Positions 1-8,696 of a stretch of DNA of 64,000 bases are shown here, piece after piece. The first letter of the stretch is position 1. Each line of letters begins with the position of its first letter. The notes beneath the pieces are model-generated. The model was not told the origin of the DNA. It saw nothing but the letters and a program-made list of their open reading frames with translations, and made no database searches. The position numbers were made by a program, and so were the translations under genes. This stretch comes from Talinum fruticosum (taxonomy: Eukaryota > Streptophyta > Magnoliopsida > Caryophyllales > Talinaceae): positions 5,408,501 to 5,472,500 of the forward strand of contig JAITYX010000011.1 in the NCBI GenBank assembly GCA_021018815.1, given 5' to 3'.

Positions 1-1020
1 GATTACGAAATAGAGCTTGCTGAGACGCTGGAGACCCTCACGATCGATGAGCTAAAGGAATTGAACCTTGGAACCGAAAAAGAAGTATGCCCTATATATA
101 TAAGCTTTTTGCTTACAAATGAAGAAACAGAAGGAGTACTTTGATCTTCTATCCGAATATAAGGATGTCTTTGCATAGAGTTACCATGAAATGTCCGGTT
201 TAGACCCTAAAGTCGCAGTTCATCTGTTTGTCCATCAAAAAGGGTATCTTGCCTAAGAAACAACCGTAGCGACGCTTTCGTCCCGAGTTGATACCTAAAA
301 TTGAGAAGGAAGTGAACAAGCTTATAGAAGTCTGGTTTTATTCGTGAGGTGAAATATCCAATGTGGATTGCAAACATTGTACCGAGTGAGAAAGAAGAAT
401 GGTTAACTTCACGTTTGTGTGGATTTTCGTAATCTTAACGACTCATGCCCAAAAGATGATTTTCCTCTCCTTGTCACGGAACTCATGATTGACTCTACCA
501 CAGGACATGAAGCGTTGTCTTTTATGGGTTGTACAATAGGGTATAACCAAATCCATATGGCACTCGAAGGATCAAGAAGCTACAACATTCAAGCACGCCT
601 AAAGGAATATTTTATTACAAGGTGATGCCTTTTGGTTTGAAGAACACCGAAGCTAGATATCAAAGAGCAATGCAAACCATCTTTGAGGACATGTTGTACA
701 AGCAAGTAGAATGCTATGTTGATGATCCGGTGGTCAAATCCAAAAGGAGGGCGGACCATTTGCATGACCTCCGAAAAATCTTTGAGAGATTGAGGAGATG
801 CCAATTAAAAATGAATCCACTTAAGTGTGCATTTGGTGTGACTTCCGGAAAGTTCCTGGGCTTCATCGTTCGACATAGAGGCATTGAAATTGATTAAGAA
901 AAGTCAAAGCCATTCAAGACATGCTCGAGCCTAGGAACCTCAAAGAGCTTCGTGGTCTACAAGGTCGTCTAGCATACATTAGGCGATTTATATTAACTTA
1001 GCTGGTCGTTACCACCCTTT
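1..1020 (+). pseudogene. Tat element protease-RT linker and reverse transcriptase (broken)
   Basis: This copied RNA into DNA for the element. The linker reads ELAETLETLTIDELKELNLG at the start. RT follows: FIREVKYPMWIANIVP near 335-385, DFRNLND near 420, DSTTGHEALSFM near 490-525, MPFGLKN near 624, and the catalytic YVDD box (ECYVDDPVV) near 709-735. The thumb segment reads CAFGVTSGKFLGFIV near 825-870. At least four frame changes or stops separate these pieces (for example near 140, 400, 580-620 and 897), so no functional polymerase can be made. Strand and order agree with the downstream RNase H and integrase. Family assignment is secure; exact edges are not. Confidence 0.85.
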
Positions 1021-1570
1021 TAGCCACTTTATGAAGAAAAACGCACCTTTTGATTAGGACAGCTCTTGTTAAAATGCCTTTGATAGCATCAAGAAATACT
1101 TGACAAGTCCGCCAGTCTTGGAGCTCCAATCTTCGGCAAGCCTCTTATACTTTACATCGCAGCCCAAGAAAGATCATTGTGGGCACTATGTGCTTAGAAA
1201 ACGAGAAAAGCAAAGAAAGGGCCCTTTACTACTTAAGTGGCACTTTGGTAGGGGCTGAGCACATTATTCACCAATTGAAAAGATGTGTTTTGCTCTCATG
1301 TTCGCAGTACAAAAGTTGAGGCACCACATACAAGCTCACATCATGCAGAGTTATTTCCAAGGCTGACCCTATCAAGTACTTCTTATCAAGACCTGTCCTA
1401 AATGGTCGACTTGCAAAATGGGTAGTCATCCTCGAGCAATATGACCTTGTCTATGTGCCACAAAAGTCGTCAAAGGACAAGCGTTAGCGAACTTCTTGGT
1501 ATATCACCCAATTCCCTATGATTGGGAGTTGAATGATGATCTTCTCGGTGAAGAAGTGTTTTTGTTGACA
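1021..1570 (+). pseudogene. Tat element RNase H (broken)
   Basis: This domain would degrade the RNA strand of the RNA/DNA hybrid. Recognisable pieces are the pre-RNase H 'PPVLGAP..GKPLILYIA' type block near 1110-1160, HYSPIEKMCFALMFAVQKL near 1260-1318, and the tail with ANFLVYHPIPYDWEL near 1488-1530. Several frames are needed to read them, and one stretch near 1330-1400 has lost its reading frame entirely. It follows RT directly and is followed by the start of a second RNase H-like domain, the arrangement expected for the Tat lineage. Confidence 0.7.
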
Positions 1571-2717
1571 TCTTGCCACCTTGGGAGATGTACTTTGATG
1601 GAGCAAGCACGACACGATGGCGCTGGGGCGAAGAAACCATAGATGTCCCAATATGCAGCCGATGGATCCCGACACCCTCCGATGAAGATTTTGTACAAGA
1701 TACCAATGCAGTAAGTGTGTGCACAGTAGATGACGAAGATTGGCGACAACCACTTATCGAATACTTAGAACATAGGAACCTCCCTAGTGACCTAAGGCAT
1801 AAGATAGAAATTCAACGGAGAGCTTTGCATTTTCTTCGCTATAATGGGACATTATATCGACGCTCTTTTCATGGTCTTTAGTTGCGATGCTTAGATATGG
1901 AAGAAGCAAGACAAGCAATGGAGGAAGCTCATTCGGGTATATGTGAAGCACATCAATCAGGACCTAAACTCCATTATTGTATCAAAAGAATGGGCTACTA
2001 CTGGCCCACTATGGTTTAAGACTGCATAGATTATGCAAAGAAGCATGAGGCTTGCCGGTTTCATGCAAATTTTATACATCACCCTTCTAGAACCGTTGCA
2101 TCCTACAGTGGCATCTTGGCCTTTTGAAGCTCGGGGACTGGATGTTGTTGGTACAATCGCACCAAAATCATCTACTGGTTATGCTTACATCTTGGCCGCT
2201 ATTAACTATTTCTCAAAATGGACAGAAACAATCTCACTAAGGGAAGTAAAAAGGAGAATGTCATTGATTCTATAAGGACACATATCATTTATTGATATGG
2301 TGTACCTTAATATATCATTATTGACAATGGTAAGCCATTTTTCAACAGATCTAATTACTAGTCTATGCGAAGTTCAAGTTTGCTCAGCACAAGTCTTCCA
2401 TGTATAATGCTCCTACAAATGGCCCGGCGAAGCTTTCAATAGACACTCGTGCAACTTGCTCAAAGAGGTTGTCGCGAAATCCAAATGGGATTAGCATGAG
2501 AGATTAGGTGAAGCTCTATGGGCATACGGAACCACATGCAAAACAACAACACAATCAACTCCATTTTCTCTAGTCTATGGGGTTGAAGCTATATTACCAT
2601 TAGAACTTCGATTCCATCATTTCACATTTCCATACAAGAGGGCTTAACGGAAGATGACAATCACAAGATTCGTCTAGCTGAGCCGGAGGCCTTGGATGAA
2701 AAAAGACTCGCAGCCCA
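1571..2717 (+). pseudogene. Tat element truncated second RNase H plus integrase (broken)
   Basis: The stretch opens with LPPWEMYFDGAS (1570-1605), the usual start of the extra archaeal-type RNase H of Tat elements. After about ten residues it jumps to sequence ahead of the integrase (DTNAVSVCTVDDEDW), so most of that RNase H has been deleted. The integrase zinc-binding part (HSGICEAH ... DCIDYAKKHEACRFH; HHCC pattern) lies near 1927-2065. The catalytic core follows (WPFEARGLDVVGTIAPKSS, then IIDNGKPFFN near 2315-2345). The C-terminal part (LVYGVEAILPLE) reaches LAAQQ at 2705-2721, where a later insertion cuts it. Frameshifts occur near 1881, 2020 and 2275. Confidence 0.8.
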
Positions 2718-3129
2718 ACAAATGTAACACCCCGAAACTTAATCGTAATTAATTATTTTAAATTTGTATTTTATCGTCTTAATATTATTTAAGAGCAGAT
2801 CAGCCACACACGATACGAAATCAAAATAAAAGATGCGAACGAAGTTGATAATCGTAAATAATAATGGGTAATTCGTACAAATTTACGTTTGTGCTACGAA
2901 ATGTATATATGTTCGAATAATTTCATTCTGAATCCGAATAATTTAAATTAATAAGTAAAAAGAAATAAAATAAAATAATATATAAAACTGAAATTATTAT
3001 AACATCAAATAAAATTTAGTCAAATGTGTGATAACTTAACCATGTGATAAATTAATAGTAAAAGACAAAAAAAAAAGAAAGAGAAGTAGATGGTAGAAGC
3101 ATCGGGAAAATCGATGAAGGAGGGGAAGG

Positions 3130-3660
3130 AGCTTGAAAAGCAGGAAAATATCATTCATTCCCCTTCTCTCATTCTCACTCTCACCTCTCTTTTCTCTCTT
3201 CTTTCACCGCTGCTCGTGCTGCCATCGGCGGCCATCGGTCGCCGGCCTCTTCCGCCTCCAGAAGGCTACCGCCGGCACCTTTGGCCGCCACCCTGTCACC
3301 TCCAGAGCATCTGTCTCCCTCCTCTTCGCTCCGTTCGCACCTAGCGGGGCCGTCCTGCCCCCTTCTGCTGCCACCGCCCACGAGCCTCGCCGGCCGCTAT
3401 CGCCACCACCCAACCGGATGTCGGTGCTACTGCCGTCCCCCTCTCTTCCGCCAGCACCTTCTTCTCTCCCCTCTTTCCTCTCGTTTCACGTCAAGCGGGC
3501 AGGGCAGCCCGCGCGCTGCTGCGCTTGGTCGGGACAGGCGCCGCCCCCGGCCGCCCTCCGGCTGCTGACCGACTCCTCCGCCGGCGCCGATGCCGCCAAC
3601 CAACCTCTCACGCGGCCGGATATCCACCACCGAGCCACCACCATCCGATTTCACATCTAA
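3130..3660 (+). other. GC-rich leader-like block inside the Tekay-type insert
   Basis: About 530 bases are far richer in G and C than the surroundings and stay open in several frames. The putative products are low-complexity Pro/Ser/Arg/Ala strings. A block of the same character and relative position (about 400-930 bases from the LTR start) occurs at 47400-47890 in the second Tekay-like LTR. I read it as the GC-rich transcribed part of the LTR, not as a protein gene. Open frames here are a composition effect. Confidence 0.6.
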
Positions 3661-4938
3661 CCCAATTTGAGGTATATCTCCAATCCTTAATTTATAAGCA
3701 AATTTTATCACAAATTTATGTTATTATTGAATAATTAGACAAGTATATGTGAATTGTGAATTGATTATAGTGGAAGTGAAGGAATTGTTGAAGTAAATGA
3801 AATTGGATTTAGGGATTATTATGTGTTGAAGTGGAATTAGAAATTGATTTGGGTTTATTTGTAATTATGAATGTGTTTGTTTAACTTTAATATGAGTATG
3901 AATGAATTATTTGGTTGTGGAGGAATTGGAAGAAAGATATTGAGGATGATTAGAAATATGAACATGTATGTTGGGAGTTGGTTTCAAGAATGTGTAAATG
4001 AGACATTAAAGACTGATGGAGGATTGAATTTATTGGTTTGTATGTGTGCTAAACTTGAGTAAATTAACGTAATTGAATCTTGGTCTAATTGTACAAGTGC
4101 GAATTAATTTGAAATGTAGAAAGTGGATGAGATTATAGATATATGATCATGGGGAAAGTGATTAAAATTAGGTTATGCTAAGCTTGATTGAAAAATAAAA
4201 TTGGGTTATACTTGGGAACTTTATTGAAATTAATAGAGACCTTGGTGGAGTTAGTAATTTAGTGATAATAAGTAATACGGTGGTGAAAAGACAAGAATAA
4301 TTCAATGTGTAATGATCTTTGCGAGAATTCGAAAAATTACTTAGAGTGAGACTTGACTTTGAGAAGAAAATTGGAATGTTGAATTGAGTAGGAGGAGGAG
4401 AGTGAAAAGAAATTTACAGAATTAAAGGAAGTTAGAAATTCAAATGAATTTGAGTAATAAGTGGGGAATTAGAGGAAGTCAAATGTGAAAAGTTTATCAC
4501 GAATAGAGAGTAACTATTAAGTTTACTAATGCATAAATCAAATTACTTCACGAAAACGAGAAGCGACGAGAACGACATGCTCGAAGAAAATAACGAAAAG
4601 CGATGTTTAAAGAAAAACGAACAATTACCTCAGGTACATTACTATTTGTACTTTTCAAAATATTTAAATGTTAACATGTTAAAATATTAATGAGTTTCAC
4701 TATTTTGTCTACAACACACTAAATCATTAACCGATTATTGGTAGTACTCATAAAGGAATTAATTATACGGGGCCATCTCCCGATAATCGGGATTTCTATG
4801 ATTAAATTGCTTAACCGGAGCCTTAGCTATAAATATATATGTCCCGATAAAAAATCGAAAAGTTCATGAGCACAAGAAAATGAGAATATTGACGAGATTA
4901 TAACTTGGTTTATATACTTGGTTTGATACTTGGTTTTT
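3661..4938 (+). other. AT-rich LTR-type sequence, no gene
   Basis: Low-GC sequence between the GC-rich block and the MULE. The short open frames have no recognisable product. Near 4632-4660 'caggtacattactatttgtac' resembles 'taggtacgttcattgcctgtac' of the second Tekay-like LTR (about 48848), which supports LTR origin. A TATA-like 'ctataaatatatat' lies near 4828. Confidence 0.45.
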
Positions 4939-5024
4939 GGGAAATTAATTTTTAATACCTCGACGTATGTGACATTTATTTTTAGGGCCTCACCTTTTTG
5001 ACCTAATTTTAAGGTACCCTCACC
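4939..5024 (+). repeat. MULE left terminal inverted repeat
   Basis: Pairs with 6003-6088 in inverse orientation. Shared core words include 'atgtgacatt' and 'cacctttttgacctaatttt'. Differences are mostly single-base substitutions, with a small indel near 'ttttagggcctc' versus 'tttgagggtctc'. Confidence 0.9.
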
Positions 5025-6002
5025 ATTGGAAGTGTTGACATTAGAGGGATTAAGATTTAAAATTCCGATGAGCGAACAATTTAGGCAACAAATGGCAGTT
5101 GAATTACCATTTATACCCTTAAATGAATTGCGGTTAAAATAAAAAAGCTAAAGCTCTCATCTCCCCTTCACTTCCACCATTATTGAACTTTGAAGCTCTC
5201 TGCCTTCAGTTGCCTTCATCTCCTTCATCTCCTTCCTCTCTCTCAACCAAGCTCTAGAATTCGCTCCAAAGGAAGAGGTGGAGACTCCTCCATTATTGAA
5301 GTTCGAAAATTAGACTCCGATTTTCTCCTCCATTGCCTATTTCTTCACGAAGAGGCTCCAAAGGAAGAGGTGGCGAGGTTGATAATCAAAGTGAGAGGAG
5401 TGAAGTTGCTGGTGGTGTGCCTCCATTGGAGTTGCATCGATTCACAAAGCGAAGAAGGAAGCATCAAAATATGAGAAGATGGAGACGGAGGCGGTGAATG
5501 GAGAGAGAAAAAGACCATCGCATATACCGGATGGGTGCCGAGGCCATTGGAGGAGATAGAGGAAGAGGAGAAGGCAAGAATGCCAGATTCTCCCTTTACT
5601 AGGCTACTTAGGTTCAGGGGAAGCACCTTGCTTGTACTCCCCTCCTCGGATAATCAAACCGATTGATTGAAGATGCTTGTGAAGTTGCAAATTGTCGTCC
5701 AATGCAAATTTGTGGATTTAGGTGTAGTAATATGTTCTTCTTCTTCAAGTCCTTTATCTTCCTCATTTTATCTCTCCTCCTTTTGTTTTGATTTGGCTGC
5801 CTTTTCCTCATCCTCCTCCTCATCATCTTTATCTTCTTCTTCTTCTTCTTCTTCTTCTCTTCGAGAGCTTGGTTAAGAGAGAGGAGGGAGAGAGAGACCG
5901 AGGGAGACAGAGACCGAGGGAGACAGAGGGTATAATCGTCTAATCACTTGTCAAATATTCACTTATTAGACAAGTGAGCCCTACTTTATACAAGTTTAAA
6001 CG

Positions 6003-6088
6003 GTGAGGGTACTTTAAAATTAGGTCAAAAAGGTGAGACCCTCAAAAATGAATGTCACATAGGTCGTGGTACTAAAAATTAATTTCCC
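6003..6088 (-). repeat. MULE right terminal inverted repeat
   Basis: Inverse partner of 4939-5024. The outer end reads ...TTAATTTCCC and is followed at once by the 9-bp target duplication. Confidence 0.9.
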
Positions 6089-6774
6089 TTGGTTTTTGTG
6101 GTTGTAAATATACTCCGCGTGTGACCGTTGAGTTGTGTACTCCAAGCGTGTGGCTCGTTGTGTTTTATTGTGGATTTTATGCAGGTTTTTAAGGCTTTTA
6201 GCCTAATGATTAGGCCATGTTTCAAACGGAACTCTGCCAAAATTTTTAAAAAAATTAGAAAATCAAACCGACACCTTAAGTAGGAAGTATAATTGATTTA
6301 CGAGATAAGAGGACATCCGGGCATACTAGATGAAATGAGTGGTATAATTAAGGTTAAGCTACATTAAGCATAGACTAAAGGTGATAGAAGCAAAAGATCA
6401 AACTTGAGTTTTATTACAAGAATGGGGAATTAAACTCATCAGCCGTTATATACAAATTCAAACTATATCATCAATAGCTTATTTCTGGAAAATGTATGAA
6501 TATCGAGCTCAAAAGGAAACAAGTATGGATAGGTATGCGAAAAGTAAAAGTTTGGTGATCGTAAATGCATATAAATATTGTTAAAGGACTAGTAATCTAA
6601 AAAGTAGATTCGTTTTGGAAACGAAATCGAATTGAAATTGTATTGCGAAACAATCGAGTCATTAAAGTGTTTGGCACGCTAAGGTACGTTATTGCTTGTA
6701 CTTTTTCCAAAGTGTTCATCTTTATTATTGAGTTTACTTGTTTTAATAATACAAATAATTTAGACCCACTTCAC
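6089..6774 (+). other. Leader-like part of the Tekay-type insert
   Basis: Between the MULE and the minisatellite. Positions 6110-6160 ('ctccgcgtgtgaccgttgag', 'tgtggctcgtt') and 6215-6245 ('ggaactctgccaaaattttt') resemble 50075-50205, which in the second Tekay-like element lies after the primer site. Near 6682-6705 'ggtacgttattgcttgtac' again resembles LTR sequence near 48850. No gene is seen. Confidence 0.5.
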
Positions 6775-7125
6775 GATCACAGATTCACGATAGATTTATC
6801 ACGGCTTACGATTACGATTACGATTTACGAACACGATTACGATTCCACGATTACGATTTACGAACACGATTATATTTCACAATTATAGTCTACGAACACG
6901 ATTATAGTTCATAGTTATAGTTTACAAACACGAGTTACAGATTCACGATTATAGTTTACGGACACGATTACAGATTTACGAACACGATTACTGATTCACG
7001 GTTATAGTTTACAAACATAGTTACAGATTCACGATTACAGTTTACGAACACGATTACGATTACAATTCACAATTATAGTTTACAAACACGAGTCATGAGC
7101 TTACAGACACGATTACGATTCACGA
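6775..7125 (+). repeat. Minisatellite of 'acgattacgatttacgaaca'-type units
   Basis: About 350 bases of imperfect tandem repeats built on 'cacgattacagattcacg' and 'attatagtttacgaaca' words, giving units of roughly 30 bases with substitutions and unit-length changes. It lies within the Tekay-type insert; no equivalent is seen in the LTR at 46954-49744. The +strand open frame here is a by-product of the repeat. Confidence 0.85.
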
Positions 7126-7835
7126 GGGCCCTCCCCGATCGATCGAGATAAATGAATGAATTGTTTATACAGATCATAGTTACATATATGATGACTTCAC
7201 GGAATCGTTAATCGTTCAATTGTTCACAGCCGATCGTCTCGGGGTTCGATGAACCTAGGAGTCGGAGTCCATGATTGATTGTTTCACGAGTAGGGTCCTA
7301 AGTTTGGCTAAATCGGAAAAGCAAATTAGAAATTGACAAGTTTGCAAACCGAGTATTCAAGAAAAATGATTTAAGATATGCATGATTTGAGAGCATTTAA
7401 ATTGTAATTTTATTTTATAACGATAACGTCATCGAGCGTCTAGCTCACACATCTATTGTTTTATGTTTTAAAATTTTTAAGAAGTTGAGCGCATGGCGGA
7501 CTATTCACAATCACATCCAAAGTTTAAAGAGGAAGAAAAAATAAAGTCTGGTTAGGAGAAGTGATGTTTGGTTGTTCGTCTTGACCCCATACATGTTAGT
7601 CCCTTCCTTGGTCTCTTGGCTCATGATTCCCCTCCAGCTGATCCTCGGCGTTTGAAATCTTCATTTTCGATGAAGAAATTTAGGTTGGATTTTTACATAA
7701 ATTGTTTGAACAATTAATCGCTCAAGTGAATTTGCCTTGTTTTCATTCCGAAACGGCGGTAACGTCTCCCGATTTACAAGTCTTCCGCTGTTAATTACTT
7801 ATTTATGTGGTTACGTATTGGGGCGTTACAACAAA

Positions 7836-8098
7836 AGTTAGAATGTCATCAAGCTCGTCTATCTCGAGCATTCAACAAAAAAATTTGACCACACTCGTTT
7901 CAAGTAGGAGATTAAGTACTTGCAGTAAGAAGGCCAATCATCATGTCTCACAAGACTAGAAGCAAGTTCACTTCAAAGTAGGATGGTCCTTATGTGGTGT
8001 GGGAAGTCTACACAAATGGTGTCTACAAGATAGTCGACATTGAAGGAGTACGATTTGGTCATATAAATGGAAAATTCTTGAAGCTTTATTATTCTTGA
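7836..8098 (+). pseudogene. Tat integrase C-terminal end, resumed after the insertion
   Basis: Continues the integrase cut at 2722: KLECHQARLSRAFNKK, then VRRPIIMSHKTRSKFTSK and DGPYVVWEVYTNGVYKIVD (about 7838-8042), ending near ...NGKFLKLYYS followed by a stop at 8096-8098. This is the usual C-terminal tail of Tat-lineage integrases, which lack a chromodomain. One or two in-frame stops are present (near 7888 and 7909). Confidence 0.8.
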
Positions 8099-8690
8099 AC
8101 ATTGTCTCTTGTAAGCTCCTAAGCAAGAGCCTAAACTACTCATTCTTCAAGTTGAAATTAAACGCAATACTCCTAGCCCGCAAGAGTATAAATTGTGAAC
8201 GGAAAAACAAAACAAAAAAATTATTACTTCGGCCTGCAAGAGTATAAACCGTGCGTGGCGAAAAATTTCAATAAGATAATTCATTCTTGTCTACTTGAAC
8301 TACATTTGGATTGATCCTTTAGGGTATTGTATTCCCTTTAGGTACGTAGGCAACTTGAGAATAAACTTGAGCACAACCGCAAAAGAAGCAAAATAAATAA
8401 AGTTTGTTGGTATTTTTGTGTCTTGATTGAACATATTATCACATTTGATTGCATAAACTTGTAGTCTTGGCTTTATCGTAATATACTCAAAATCAATACT
8501 AGCATAGAATAATTTCAAAGTTCAAAGAAAAAAATGATAACAAGTTGCAATAAAGAAGATTGTCTAAGAGAAAAGCAATAAGTGAAGCCTATCCATCTAA
8601 AGTTCCTAAAAGTTGTTGGACACGTCTTGGCTACTTCAACTTGAGTTATCTCGACTTCGATAGCTTGAGGGTGGCATCTAATGTAGCAAC
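8099..8690 (+). repeat. Tat 3' non-coding region with repeated 'gcccgcaagagtataaa' motif
   Basis: 'gcccgcaagagtataaattgtgaacgg' type sequence at about 8178-8204 recurs as 'gcctgcaagagtataaaccgtgcg' type sequence at about 8231-8258. Motifs of this form directly after the integrase stop are typical of Tat elements. The rest (8280-8690) is AT-rich with no recognisable gene. Confidence 0.55.
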
Positions 8691-8696
8691 TTCCTT

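Larger units (their letters stand above)
4939..6088. mobile_element. Mutator-type (MULE) non-autonomous element
   Basis: A 1,150-bp element has long terminal inverted repeats: 4939-5024 starts GGGAAATTAATTTTTAA, and the reverse complement of 6003-6088 starts GGGAAATTAATTTTTAG. They match over about 86 bases with few differences. An exact 9-bp direct duplication TTGGTTTTT flanks it (4930-4938 and 6089-6097). Long inverted ends plus a 9-bp duplication are diagnostic of Mutator-like elements. The interior (5160-5940) is purine/pyrimidine-biased, with 'ctccttcatctcc' runs and a (TTC)n tract near 5826-5860. It has no transposase, so it would have depended on an enzyme made elsewhere. It may carry captured host sequence. 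Confidence 0.9.
2723..7830 (+). mobile_element. Tekay/Del-type LTR-derived insertion in the Tat integrase
   Basis: The insert begins TGTAACACCCC and ends GGGGCGTTACA, the inverted LTR ends of Tekay/Del-type Ty3/gypsy elements. It is flanked by an exact 5-bp target duplication ACAAA (2718-2722 and 7831-7835). Removing it plus one ACAAA restores the Tat integrase codons for LAAQQKLEC. It has a GC-rich proline/serine-coding-like block at 3130-3660, like the LTR at 46954-49744. It also has a stretch at 6110-6270 that resembles sequence after the primer site of that second element (50070-50280). It is therefore probably not a plain solo LTR. No gag or pol is visible. A MULE (4939-6088) lies within it. 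Confidence 0.8.

Noticed and set aside
3090..3660. Several overlapping open frames of 70-175 codons
   Set aside because: They sit in a GC-rich block shared with the LTR at 47400-47890 and encode only low-complexity Pro/Ser/Arg strings; composition artefact.
5614..5876. Ser-rich and Lys/Arg-rich frames on opposite strands inside the MULE
   Set aside because: Produced by a (TTC)n-type tract; neither shows a domain.
6770..7130. Possible CRISPR-like regular repeats
   Set aside because: Units are contiguous, degenerate and AT-rich without unique spacers; eukaryotic minisatellite context.
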